Assembly: GCA_023375785.1 (NCBI GenBank)
Contig: SZWC01001539.1
Location: 124,504 to 188,503 of the forward strand
Reading direction: 5' to 3'
Origin: Penium margaritaceum
Taxonomy: Eukaryota; Streptophyta; Zygnematophyceae; Desmidiales; Peniaceae
DNA: 64,000 nucleotides
Shown here: positions 24,108 through 37,670 of the stretch, in pieces
Position numbering within the stretch: the first letter of the stretch is position 1
Layout of the letters: every line of letters begins with the position of its first letter
Program-made: the position numbers and the translations under genes
Notes under the pieces: model-generated
Told to the model about the DNA's origin: nothing
The model's database searches: none
The model's input: only the letters and a program-made list of their open reading frames with translations

Positions 24108-27100
24108 TGAAGCCCCTTGTGTTTGCTATGTGATACGTGGTGTTCCTAAACCATTGTTTCCCCCTCTGACCATTTGTGACTCGTATTATGAGTTGTCAAT
24201 GTAGACCACACACAGCGGATTTCTTTGGTCAAGGGCAGTAAATATGCCTTCTTTGGTCGGTCATTGTGCATGGTAGCCACACCGCGCTACTACTGACCAA
24301 AGGACATTGTACTTTGTATATGAGAACCGATATTCTCATAGCATTGTTTCATCTCCGGCCCGCATCTGACTCGTGTTATGGTTGGTCAAGAATACCACCC
24401 ATATTGAAATTCTCTGGTCATGATCAGTGACATATGCCTAGTTTGATTGTTTTTTGTGTGCATATTAGCCACACCGTGCCACTACGTATTGAAGTTCTTT
24501 GTCGTTTATAGCAAATACATAGGCTACCCAGTCCATTGTTTTCCCCTCTGACCATTTGTGACTCGTGTTATGCGATTTCAACGTTGACCACATGAAGTGA
24601 AGTTTGTTCGTCATGGTTAATGACATATGCATACTTTGGTTGGTCACTGTGCATCAAAGCCACATTGTGCCACTGTATAGTGAAGGTATTGTACTTGCTT
24701 GTAGATAACTAGTATTCACAAACCATTACCTTCCACCCTAACCATTTGTGACTCGTGTTGTGAGTTGTCAAAGTTTACCACACTTAGTGACATTACTTGG
24801 TCATGGTCAGCGACATATGCCTACTTTGGTTGGTCATCGTGCATGGTATCCACACCGTGCCACAACGTATTGAAGCCCCTTATGCTTACTATGTGATACT
24901 TGGTGTTTCCAAACCATTGTAACCCCCTTTGACCATTTGTGACTGGTATTATGAGTTGTCAACGTTGACCACACACAGCGGATTTCTTTGGTCAAAGGCA
25001 GTACATATGCCTACTTTGGCCGGTCATTGTACATGGTAGCCACACCGTGCTACTACTAAATGAAGGTCGTTGTACTTTGTATTTGAGAACCAATATTCCC
25101 ATAGCATTGTTTCCTGTCCTGACCGTTTGTGACTCGTGTTATGGTTGGTCAACGTTGACCACCCATATTGAAATTATGTGGTCATGATCAGTGACATATG
25201 CCTAGTTTGGTTGTTTGGTGTGCATATTAGCCACACCGTGCCACTACGTATTGAAGTTCTTTGTCCTTTCTAGTCAATACATAGGCTTCCCAAACCATTN
25301 ATATTCCCATAGCATTGTTTCCTGTCCTGACCGTTTGTGACTCGTGTTATGGTTGGTCAACGTTGACCACCCATATTGAAATTATGTGGTCATGATCAGT
25401 GACATATGCCTAGTTTGGTTGTTTGGTGTGCAAATTAGCCACACCGTACCACTACGTATTGAAGTTCTTTGTCATTTATAATCAATACATAGGCTTCCCG
25501 GACCATTGTCTCTCCCTCTGACCATTTTTGACTCGTGTTATGAGTTGTCAATGTTGACCACACATAGTGGACTTATTCGGTCGTAGTCAGTGACGTATGC
25601 ATCCTTTGGTTGGTCACTGTGCACGCTAGCCATACCATGCCATTGCTTGTTGAAGGTCTGTGTACTTCCTAGCTGATAACTACTTTTCCCAATCCATTGT
25701 TTTCCCCTCTGACCACTTGTGACTCTTGTTATGCATTTTCAACGTTGGCCACATGAAGTGAAATTCTTTCGTCATGTTCAGTGACATATGCATACTTTGG
25801 TTGGTCACTGTGCATTGAAGCCACATTGTGCCACTACATATTGAAGGTATTTGTACATTGTAGTAGATAACTAGTATTCACAAACCATTACCTTCCACCC
25901 TGACCATTTGTGACTCTTGTTGTGAGTTATCAAAGTTTACCACACTTAGTGACATTATTGGGTCATGGTCAGCAACATATGCCTACTTTGGTTGGTCATC
26001 ATGCATGGTCTCCACCCCGTGCCACAAGGTATTGAAGCCCCTTGTGCTTGCTATGTGATACTTGATGTTCCCAAACCATTGTTTCCCCCTCTGACCACTT
26101 GTGACTCGTATTATGAGTTGTAAACGTTGACCACACACATCGGATTCCGTTGGTCAAAGGAAGTGTATATGCCTACTTTGGTCGGTCATTGTGCATGGTA
26201 GCCATACCGTGCTACTACTGACTGAAGGTCGTTCTACTTGGTAGTTGAGAACCGATATTCTCATATCATTGTTTCTTGTCCTAACCGTTTGTGACTCGTG
26301 ATATGGTTGGTCAACGTTGACAACCCATATTGAAATTATGTGGTCATGATCAGTGACATATGCGTAGTTTGATTATTTGTTGTGCATATTAGCCACACCG
26401 TGCCACTACGTATTGAATTTATTTGTCCTTTCTAGCCAATACATAGGCTTACCAAACCATTGTCTCTCCCTCTGACCATTTGTGACTTGTGTTTTGAGTT
26501 GTCAATGGTGACCACACATATTGGACTTATTCGGTCGTAGTCAGTGACGTATACATCCTTTGGTTGGTCACTGTGCACGCTAGCCATACCGTGCCACTAC
26601 TTGTTGAAGGTCTTTGTACTTCCCAGTAGATAACTAGCGTTCCCAACCCATTGTTTTCCCCTTTGACCATTTGTGACTCGTGTTATGCGTTTTCAACGTC
26701 GACCACATGAAGTGAAATTCTTTTGTCATGTTCAGTGACATATGCATACTTTGGTATGTCACTGTGCATTGAAGCCACGTTGTGCCACTTCATATTGAAG
26801 GTAATTGTACTTACTTGTACATAACTAGTATTCACAAACCATTACCTTCCACCCTGACCATTTGCGACTCGTGTTGTGAGTTGTCAATGTTTACCACACA
26901 CAGTGACATTATTTGGTCATGGTCAGTGACATTTGCCTACTTTGGTTGGTCATCGTGCATGGTCTCCACACCGTGCCACAACGTATTGAAGCCCCTTGTG
27001 CTTGCTATGTGATTCGTGGTGTTCCAACCCATTGTTTCCCCCTCTGACAATTCGTGGTCCATATTATGGGTTGTCAACGTTAACCACACATAGTAAAATT

Positions 27101-27205
27101 ATTTGGTCATGGTAAGTGGCACAAGCCCAATCTGGTTGGTCATTGTACATGGTAGCCACACCGTTCCACTACTTGTTGAAAGTATTTGCACTTGCTAGTC
27201 AATAA
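24108..27205 (-). repeat. Satellite array, - orientation, first part
   Basis: The same subtypes read as reverse complement (cores GACCATTTGTGACTCGTG). Four- and five-unit HORs continue. A single N lies at 25,300 and the sequence after it repeats the sequence about 209 bases before it. The last unit before the insert is the diverged type that always accompanies the tRNA-box insert. Confidence 0.92.
25300..25300. other. Single N, probable contig join
   Basis: One undetermined base. Bases after it (ATATTCCCATAGCATTG...) are identical for roughly 130 positions to the stretch starting near 25,091, then diverge. This is what an unmerged overlap or a misjoin between satellite contigs would look like, although a true tandem duplicate is possible. 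Confidence 0.8.
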
Positions 27206-27720
27206 ATAGCAAAAGGTTTCTCCCTTTGACACCAGGTCGGTTTTTGTTTATTTGTTACGCGCAGGTGCCTTCACTGGAATACTCCCTCCCACCACCTAGA
27301 GGGATTCCTGTGGACAACCTGGAGGACAGATTTGCGACCGCATTATGACACCCCCCACCCCCCACGGCTTAGGCTCGAAGGTAGAGTAGAGGTAGTTCAA
27401 CACGCCACCCCCCCCCCCCAGGTCGCAATCCTATTCTATATTGCGTGTACGAGGATTCAAACCCAGGACCTATCGCTCAAGAATCTAACTCTATAAGCAC
27501 TAAGCCAACTCACATGGTGTTCATATGTTGTCCAAATGACATTATAAGGGTTCCTATGGGTAAGGGGCATAAAACAAGGGGGTGTAAGATTATAGGGTAG
27601 TTTCCAAAGAATGAATGATAACAATTTCAGTTTATTCATAAACAATCCACGCAGACTAAGCTTTGAGTTTTGCAACTTTGAGCTTGAATAACCTCTCAAC
27701 CATTGCTGCGATTTACCAGC
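27206..27720 (-). mobile_element. Insert with tRNA-like Pol III boxes, copy 3 (SINE-like)
   Basis: Reverse-complement copy of the 16.0 kb insert, with the same satellite flanks. On the minus strand the A-box-like TGGCTTAGTG is at 27,498-27,507 and the B-box-like GGTTTGAATCC at 27,453-27,463. These fit the tRNA consensus better than copy 1, with one mismatch in the B box. The C-rich runs near 27,345-27,420 correspond to the G runs of copy 1. The AT-rich part with TTATTCATAAACAA lies near 27,630-27,650. Confidence 0.6.
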
Positions 27721-30149
27721 CGTAAGAAAGAAGGTTGAAAAGACACAGTGAAACTCTTTTTATGATATTCAATGACACAAGAATATTTTGGTTGGTCATT
27801 GTGCATGGTAGCCATACCGTGCCACCACTTATCAAAGGTCTCTGTACTTGCTAGTTGATACCAAGTATTCCCAAACCATTGTTTCCCCTTCTGACCATTT
27901 GTGACTCATATTATGAGTTGTCAACGTTGAACATACACAGCGGATTTCTCTGGTCAAAGGCATTACATATGCCTACTTTGGTCGGTCATTGTGCATGGTA
28001 GGCACACCATGCTACTGCTGACTGAAGGTCGTTGTACTTGGTAGTTAAGAACCGATATTCTCATAGCATTGTTTCCTCTTCTTACCGTTTGTGACTCGTG
28101 GTATGGTTGGTCAACGTTGACCACCCATATTGAAATAATGTGGTCATGATCAGTGACATGCCAAGTTTCATTGTTTGGAGTGCATATTAGCCACACCGTG
28201 CCACTACGTATTGAAGTTCTTTGTCCTTTCTAGTCAATACATATGCTTCCGAAACCATTGTCTCTCCCTCGGACCATTTGGGACTGGCGTTATGGGTTGT
28301 CACTGTTGACCACACATAGCGGACTTATTTGGTCGTAGTCAATGACGTATGCATCCTTTGGTTGGTCACTGTGCATGCTAGCCATACCGTGCCACTGCTT
28401 GTTTAGAGTCTTTGTACTTGCTAGTTGATAACTAGAGTCCCCAATCCATTGTTTTCCTATATGACCATTTGTGACTCGTGTTATGCGTTTTCAACATTGA
28501 CCACATTAAGTGAAATTTGTTCGTCATGGTTAGTGACATATGCATACTTTGGTTGGTCACTGTGCATCGAAGCCACATTGTGCCACTACATGTTGAAGGT
28601 ATTTGTACTTGCTTGTAGATAACTCGTATTCACAAACCATTACCTTCCACCCTGACCATTTGTGACTCGTGTTGTGAGTTGTCAAAGTTTACCACACTTA
28701 GTGACATTACTTGGTCATGGTCAGTGACATGTACATACTTTGGGTGGTCACTGTGCATCGAAGCCACATTGTGCCACTACATGTTGAAGGTATTTGTACT
28801 TGCTTGTAGATAACTCGTATTCACAAACCATTACCTTCCACCCTGACCATTTGTGACTCGTGTTGTGAGTTGTCAAAGTTTACCACACTTAGTGACATTA
28901 CTTGGTCATGGTCAGCGACATATGCCTACTTTGGATGGTCATCGTGCATGGTCTCCACACCGTGCCACAACTTATTGAAGCCCATTGTCCTTGCTATGTG
29001 ATACTTGGTATTCCCAAACCATTGTTTCCCCCTCTGACCATTTGTGACTCGTATCATGAGTTGTCAACGTTGACCACACACAGCAGATTTCTTTGGTCAA
29101 AGGCAGTACATATGCCTACTTTGGTCGGTCATTGTACATGGTAGCCACATCGTGCTACTACTGACTGAAGATCGTTGTACTTGGTAGTTGAGAACCAATG
29201 TTTCCATAGCATTGCTTCCTGTCCTGACCTTTTGTGACTCGTGTTATGGTTGGTCAACGTTGACCACCCATATTGAAGTTATGTGGTCATGATCAGTGAC
29301 GTATGCCTAGTTTGGTTGTTTGGTGTGCATATTATCCACACCGTGCGACTACGTATTGAAGTTATTTGTCCTTTCTAGTCAATGAATAGGCTTCCCAAAC
29401 CATTGTCTCTCCCTCTGACCATTTGTGATTCGTGTTATGAGTTGTCCATGTTGACCACACATAGTGGACTTATTCGGTCGTAGTCAGTGATGTATGCATC
29501 CTTTGGTTGGTCAATGTGCACGCTAGCCATACCGTGCCACTACTTGTTGAAGTTATTTGTACTTCCTAGCTGATAACTAGTGTTCCCAACCCATTGTTTT
29601 CCCCTCAGACCATTTGTGACTCGTGTTATGCGTATTCAACGTTGACCACATGAAGCGAAATTATTTCGTCATGTTCAGTGACATATGCATACTTTGGGTG
29701 GTCACTGTGCATTGAAGCCACATTGTGCCACTACAAATTGAAGGTATTTGTACTTTCTATTAGATAACTAGTGTTCACAAACCATTACCTTCCACACTGA
29801 CCATTTGTGACTCGTGTTGTGAGTTGTCAAAGTTTACCACACTTTGTGACATTATTTGGTCATGGTCAGTGACATTTGCCTACTTTGGTTGGTCATCGCG
29901 CATGGTATCCACACCGTGCCACAACGTATTGAAGCCCCTTGTGCTTGCTATGTGATTTGTGGTGTTCCCAATCCATTGTTTCACCCTCTGACAATTCTTT
30001 GCCCATATGATGGGTAATCAACGTTAACCACACATAGTAACACTATTTGGTCATGGTAAGTGGCACATGCCTAATCTGGTTGGTCATTGTACATGGTAGC
30101 CACACCGTTCCACTACTTGTTGAAAGTATTTGCACTTGCTAGTCAATAA
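27721..30149 (-). repeat. Satellite array, - orientation, between insert copies 3 and 4
   Basis: Starts with a strongly diverged monomer (ACACAGTGAAACTCTTTTTA, present only beside this insert), then ordinary C, E, B and A units. It contains a nearly perfect tandem duplicate of an A monomer (near 28,543 and 28,734) and ends in the second diverged unit that precedes the insert on this strand. Confidence 0.92.
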
Positions 30150-30690
30150 ATAACAAAAGGCTTCTCCCTTTGACATCAGGTCGGTTTTTGTTTTTGTTTT
30201 ATGCGTAGATGCCTTCACTGGAATACTCCCTCCCACCCCCCTAGACGGATGTTCCGTGGACGACCTGGAGGACAGATTTGCGATCGCATTATGTCACCCC
30301 TCCTCCCCCCCCCTCTTATCCACGTGGCTTAGGCTCAAAGGTAGAGTTGAGGTAGCACAACACGTCCCCCCCCCCCTCAAGGTCGCGAGCCTATTCCATA
30401 TTGTGCGTACGAGGATTCAAACCCAGGAACTATTGCTCCAGAATCCAACTCTATAAGCACTAAGCCAATTGACATGGTGTTCATATGTTGTCCAACTGAC
30501 ATTACAATGGTTCCTATGGGTAAAGGGCATAGAATAAGGGGGTGTAAGATTACATGGTATTTTCAAAAGCATGAATGATAACAATTTCAGTTTATTCGTA
30601 AACAAGTGACGCAGACTAAGTTTTGAATTTTGCAACTTCAAGCTTGAATAACCTCTCAACCATTGGTGCGATTGACCAGCCGTAAGAAGG
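30150..30690 (-). mobile_element. Insert with tRNA-like Pol III boxes, copy 4 (SINE-like)
   Basis: Reverse-complement copy in the same satellite position. The A-box-like sequence is at 30,458-30,467 and the B-box-like sequence at 30,413-30,423 (both minus strand). C runs lie near 30,295-30,310 and 30,366-30,378. Similar in length to copy 3, with scattered substitutions. Confidence 0.6.
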
Positions 30691-33600
30691 AAATTTGACA
30701 AGACACAGTGAATCTCTTGTTATGATGTTCAATGACATAAGAATTTTTTGGTTGGTCATTGTGCATGGTAGCCATACCGTGCCACCAGTTATCAAAGGTC
30801 TTCGTACTTGCTAGTCGATACCAAGTATTTCGAAACCATTGTTTCCCCCTCTGACCATTTGTGACTCGTATTATGAGTTGTCAACGTTGACCACGCACAG
30901 CGGATTTCCCTGGTCAAAGGCAGTACACATGCTTACTTTGGTCGCTCATTGTACATGGTAGGCACATTGTGCTACTACTGACTGAAGGTCGTTGTACTTG
31001 GTAGTTGAGAACCAATATTCTCATAGCATTGTTTCCTCTTTTTACCGTTTGTGACTCGTGTTATGGTTGGTCAACGTTGACCACCCATATTGAAATTCTG
31101 TGTCATGAGCAGTAACATATGCCAAGTTTGATTGTTTGGTGTACATATTAGCCACACCGTGCCACTACGTATTGAAGTTACTTGTCCTTTCTAGTCAATA
31201 CATATGCTTCCCAAACCATTGTCTCTCCCTCTGACCATTTGGGACTGCCGTTATGAGTTGTCAATCTCTACCACACATAGTGGACTTATTCAGTCGTAAT
31301 CAGTGACGTATACATCCTTTGGTTGGTCACTGTGCACGCTAGCCATACCGTGCCACTGTTTGTTTAAAGTATTTGTACTTGCTAGTTGATAACTAGTGTC
31401 CGCAATCCATTGTTTTCCCCTCTTACCATTTGTGACTCGTGTTATGCGTTTTCAACATTGACCACATGAAGTGAATTTTGTTCGTCATGGTTAGTGACAT
31501 ATGCATGCTTTGGGTGGTCACTGTGTATGGAGGCCACATTGTGCCACTACATAATGAAGGTATTTGTACTTGCTAGTACATAACTAGTATTCACGAACCA
31601 TTACCTTCCACCCTCACCATTTGTGACTCGTGTTGTGAGTTGTCAAAGTTTACCACACTTAGTGACATTACTTGGTCATGGTCAGTGACATATGCCTACT
31701 TTGGTTGGTAAACGTGCATGGTCTCCACACTGTGCCACAACGTATTGAAGGCCCTTGTGCTTGCTATGTGATACGTGGTGTTCCCAAACCATTGTTTCCC
31801 CCTCTGACCATTTATGACTCATATAATAAGTTGTCAACGTGGACCACACACAGCGGATTTCTTTGGTCAAATGCAGTACATATGCCTACTTTGGTCGGTC
31901 ATCGTACATGGTAGCCACACTGTGCTACTACTGAATGAAGATCGTTGTACTTGGTAGTTGAGAACTGATATTCCCATAGCATTGTTCCCTGTCCTGACCG
32001 TTTGTGACTCGTGTTATGATTTGTCAACATTGACCACCCATATTGAAATCATGTGGTCATGATCAGTGACATATGCCTAGTTTAAATGTTTGGTGTGCAT
32101 GTTAGCCGCACCATGCCACTACGTATTGAAGTTATTTGTCCCTTCTAGCCAATACATAGGCTTTCCGATCAATGTTTTCCCATCTGACCATTTGTGACTC
32201 GTGTTATGTGTATTTAACGTTGACCACATGAAGTGAAATTGTTTCGTCATGGTTAGTGACATATGCATACTTTGGTTGGTCACTGTGCATCGAAGCCTTA
32301 TTGTCCCACTATATATTGGAGGTATTTGTACTTGCTTGTAGATAACTAGTATTCACAAACCATTACCTTCCACCCTGACCATTTGTGACTCGTGTTGTGA
32401 GTTGTCAAATTTTACCACACTTAGTGACATTACTTGGTCATGGTCAGCGACACATGCCTACTTTGGATGGTCATCGTGCATGGTCTCCAGACCGTGCCAC
32501 AACGTAGTGAAGCCCCTTGTGCTTACTATGTGATACTTGGTGTTCCCAAGCCATTGTTTCCCCCTCTGACCATTTGTGACTCGTATTATGTGTTGTGAAC
32601 GTTTACCACACACAGCGTTTTTCTTTGGTCAAAGGCAGTACATATGCCTACTTTGGCCGGTCATTGTACATGGTAGCCACACCGTGCTTCTACTGAATGA
32701 AGGTCGTTGTACTTGGTAGTTGAGAACCGATATTCCCATAGCATTGTTTCCTGTCCTGACCGTTTGTGACTCGTGTTATGGTTGGTCAACGTTGACCACC
32801 CATATTGAAAGTATGTGGTCATGATCAGTGAGATATGCCTGGTTTGGTTATTTGGTGTGCGTATTAGCCACACCGTGCCACTACGTATTGAAGTTCTTTG
32901 TCCTTTGTAGTCAATACATAGGCTTCCCAAACCATTTTCTCTCCCTCTGACCATTTGTGACTCCTGCTATGAGTTGTCAATGTTGACCACACATAGTGGA
33001 CTTATTCGGTCGTAGTCAGTGACGTATGCATCCTTTGGTTGACAAGACACAGTGAAACTCTTTTTATGATACTCAATGACACAAGAATATTTTGGTTGGT
33101 CATTGTGCATGGTAGCCATACCGTGCCACCACTTATCAAAGGTCTTTGTACTTGCTAGTCGATACCAAGTATTCCGAAACCATTGTTTCCCCCTTTGACC
33201 ATTTGTGACTCGTATTATGAGTTGTCAACGTTGAACACACACAACGGATTTCTCTGGTCAAAGGCAGTACATATGCCTACTTTGGTCGGTCATTGTGCAT
33301 GGTAGGCACACCGTGCTACTACTGACCGAAGGTCGTTGTACTTGGTAGTTAAGAACCGATATTCTCATGGCATTGTTTCCTCTTCTTACCGTTTGTGACT
33401 CATGTTATGGTTGGTCAACGTTGACCACCCATATTGATTTTATGTGGTCATGATCAGTGACATATGCCAAGTTTCATTGTTTGGAGTGCATATTAGCCAC
33501 ACCGTGCCACTACGTATTGAAGTTCTTTGTCCTTTCTAGTCAATACATATGCTTCCCAACCCATTGTCTCTCCCTCTGACCATTTGTTTCTCGTGTTATG

Positions 33601-36600
33601 AGTTGTCAATGTTGACCACACATAGTGGACTTATTCGGTCGTAGTCAGTGACGTATGCATCATTTGGTTGGTCACTCTGCAGGCTAGCCATAACGTGCCA
33701 CTGCTTATTGAAGGTCTTTGTACTTCCTAGTTGATAAATAGTGTTCCCAACCCATTGTTTTCCCCTCCGACCATTTGTGACTCGTGTTATGCGTTTTCAA
33801 CATTGACCACATGAAGTGAAATTCTTTGGTCATGGTCAGTGACATGTACATACTTTGGGTGGTCACTGTGCATTGAAGCCACATTTTGCCACTACATATT
33901 GAAGGTATTTGTACTTGCTAGTATATAACAAATATTAACAAACCATTACCTTCCACCCTGACTATTTGTGACTCGTGTTGTGAGTTGTCAAAGTTTACTA
34001 CACTTAGTGACATTATTTGGTCATGGTCAGTGACATATGCCTACTTTGGTCGGCCATCGTGCATTGTCCCCACAGCGTGCCACAACATATTGAAGCCCCC
34101 TGTGCTTGCTACGTGATATTTGGTGTTCCCAAACCATTGTTTCCGCCTCTGACCATTTGTGACTCGTATTATGAGTTGTGAACGTGGACCACACATTGCG
34201 GATTTCTTTGGTCAAAGGCAGTAAACATGCCTACTTTGGTCGGTCATTGTGCATGGTAGCCACATCGCGCTACTACTGACTGGAGGTCATTGTACTTGGT
34301 AGTTGAGAACCGATATTCTCATAGCATTGTTTCCTATACTGACCGTTTGTGACTCGTGTTATGGTTGGTCAACATTGACCACCCATATTGAAATTCTCTG
34401 GTCATGATCAGTGACAGATGCCTAGTTTGATTGTTTGGTGTGCATATTAGCCATACCGTACCACTACATATTGAAGTCCTTTGTCCTTTCTAGCCAATAC
34501 ATAGGCTTCCCAATCCATTGGTTTCCCCTCTGACCATATGTGACTCGTGTGATGCGTTTTCAACGTTGGCCACATGAAGTGAAATTTGTTCGTCATGGTT
34601 AGTGACATATGCATACTTTGGTTGGTCACTGTGCATTGAAGCCATACTGTGCCACTACATATTGAAGGTATTTGTACTTGCTAGTAGATAACTAGTATTC
34701 ACAAACCATTTCCTTCCACCCTGGCCATTTGTGACTCGTGTTGTGAGTTGTCAAAGTTTACCACACTTAGTGACATTATTTGATCATGGTCAGTGTCATA
34801 TGCCTACTTTGGTTGGTCATCGTGCATGGTCCCCACACCGTGCCACAACGTATTGAAGCCCCTTGTGCTTGCTATGTGATACGTTGAGTTCCCAAACCAT
34901 TGTTTCCCCCTCTGACCATTTGTGACTCGTGTTATGAGTTGTCAACATGGACCACACACAGCGGATTTCTTCGGTCAAAGGCAGTAAATATGCCTACTTT
35001 GGTCAGTCATTGTGCATGGTAGCCTCACCGCGCTACTACTGACTAGAGGTCATTGTACTTGGTAGTTGAGACCCGATATTCGCATAGCATCTTTTCCTAT
35101 CCTGACTATTTGTAACTTGTGTTATGGTTGGTCAACGTTGACCACCCATATTGAAATTCTTTGGTCATGATCAGTAACATATGCCTAGTTTGATTGTTTG
35201 GTGTGCATATTAGCCACATCGTGCCACTACGTATACAAGGTTTTTGACCTTTCTAGCCAATACATAGGCTTCCCAATCCACTGTTTTTCCCTGTGACCAC
35301 TTTTGACTCGTGTTATGTGTTTTCACATTCACCACATGAAGTGAAATTTGTTCGTCATGGTTAGAGACATAAGCATGCTTTGGTTGGTCATTGTGCATTG
35401 AAGCCATGTTGTGCCACTGCATATTGAATGTATTTTTACTTGCTAGTAGATAACTAGTATTCACAAACCATTACCTTCCACCCTGACCATTTGTGACTCG
35501 TGTTGTAAGTTGTCAAAGTTTACCACACTTAGTGACATTTCTTGGTCATGGTCAGTGACATATGCCTATTTTGGTTGGTCATCGTGCATGGTCTCCACAC
35601 CGTGCCACAACGTATTGAAGCCCCTTGTGCTTGCTATGTGATACATGGTGTTCCGAAACCATTGTTTCCCCCTCTGACCATTTGTGACTCGTATCATGAG
35701 TTGTCAACGTTGACCACACACAGCGGATTTCTTTGGTCAAAGGCAGTACATATGCCTACTTCGGTCGGTCATTGTGCATGGTAGCCACACCATGCTACTA
35801 CTGAATGAAGGTCGTTGTAATTGGTAGTTGAAAACCGATATTCCCGTAGCATTGTTTCCTGTCCTGCCCGTTTTTGACTCGTGTTATGGTTGGTCAACCT
35901 TGACCACCCATATTGAAATTCTGTGGTCATGATCAGTGACATGTGCCTAGTTTGGTTGTTTGGTGTGCATATTAGCCACACCGTACCTCTAGGTATTGAA
36001 GTTCCTTGTCCTTTCTAGTCAATACATAGGCTTCCCAAACCATTGTCTCTCCCTCTGACCATTTGTGACTCGTGTTATGAGTTGTCAATGTTGACCACAC
36101 ATTGTGGACTTATTTGGTCGTAGTCAGTGACGTATGCATCCTCTGGTTGGTCAATGTGCACGCTAGCCATATCGTGCCACTGCTTGTTGGAGGTCTTTGT
36201 ACTTCCTAGTTGATAACTACTCTTCCCAGTCCATTGTTTTCCCATCTGACCATTTTTGAATCGTGTTATCCGTTCTCAACGTTGACCACATGAAGTGAAA
36301 GTCTTTCGTCATGTTAAGTGACACATGCATACTTTGGTTGGTCACTGTGCATTGAAGCCACATTGTGCCACTACATATTGAAGACATTTGTAGTTGCTAG
36401 TCGATAACTAGTATTCACAAACCATTACCTTCCATCCTGACCATTTGTGACTCGTGTTGTGAGTTGTCAAAGTGTACCACACTTGGTGACATTATTTGGT
36501 CATGGTGAGTGACATATGCCTACTTTGGTTGGTCATCGTGCATGGTCTCCACACCTGGCCACGACGTTTCAAGGCCTCTGTGCTTGCTATGTGATACTTG

Positions 36601-37290
36601 GTGTTCCCAAACCATTGTTTCCCCCTCTGACCATTTGTGACTCGTATTATGAGTTGTCAACATTGACCACACACAACGGATTTCTGTGGTCAAAGGCTGT
36701 ACATATGCCTACTTTGGTCGGTCATTATACATGGTAGCCACACCGTGCTACTACTGAATGAAGGTCGTTGTACTTTCTAGTTGAGAACCGATATTCCCAT
36801 AGCATTGTTTCCTGTCCTGGCCGTTTGTGACTCGTGATATGCTGGTTGGTCAACGTTGACCACCCATATTGAAATTATGTGGTCATGATCAGTGACATAT
36901 GCCTAGTTTGACTGTTTTGTGTGCATATTAGCCACACCGTGCCACTACGTATTGAACTCATTTGTCCTTTCTAGCCAATACATAGGCTTACCAAACCATT
37001 GTATATCACTCTGACCATTTGTGACTCGTGTTATGATTTGTCAATGTTGACCACACATAGTGGACTTATTCAATTGTAGGTAGTGACGTATGCATCTTTT
37101 GGTTGGTCACTGTGCACGCTAGCCATACCATGCCACTACATATTCAGGGTATTTGTACTTGCTAGTAGATAACTAGTATTCACAAACCATTACCCTCCAA
37201 CCTGACCATTTGTGACTCGTGTTGTGAGTCGTCAAATTTTACCACACGTAGTGACATTATTTGGTCATGGTCAGTGACATATGACTACTG

Positions 37291-37670
37291 TGGTTGGTCA
37301 TCGTGCATGGTCTCCACACCGTGCCACAACGTATTGAAGCCCCTTGTGCTTGCTATGTGATACTTGATGTTCCCAAACCATTGTTTCCCCCTCTGACCAT
37401 TTGTGACTCGTATTATGAGTTGTCAACGTTGACCACACACAGCGGATTTCTTTGGTCAAAGGAAGTAGATATGCCTACTTTGGTTGGTCATCGTGCATGG
37501 TCTCCACACCGTGCCACAACGTATTGAAGCCCCTTGTGCTTGCTATGTGATACTTGATGTTCCCAAACCATTGTTTCCCCCTCTGACCATTTGTGACTCG
37601 TATTATGAGTTGTCAACGTTGACCACACACAGCGGATTTCTTTGGTCAAAGGAAGTAGATATGCCTACTT
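37291..37670 (-). repeat. Perfect 190 bp tandem duplication
   Basis: The segment 37,291-37,480 is repeated without any difference I can find at 37,481-37,670. Neighbouring monomers of the same subtype differ by several bases, so this is the youngest rearrangement in the array. It also fixes the monomer length at 190 bp. Confidence 0.9.
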
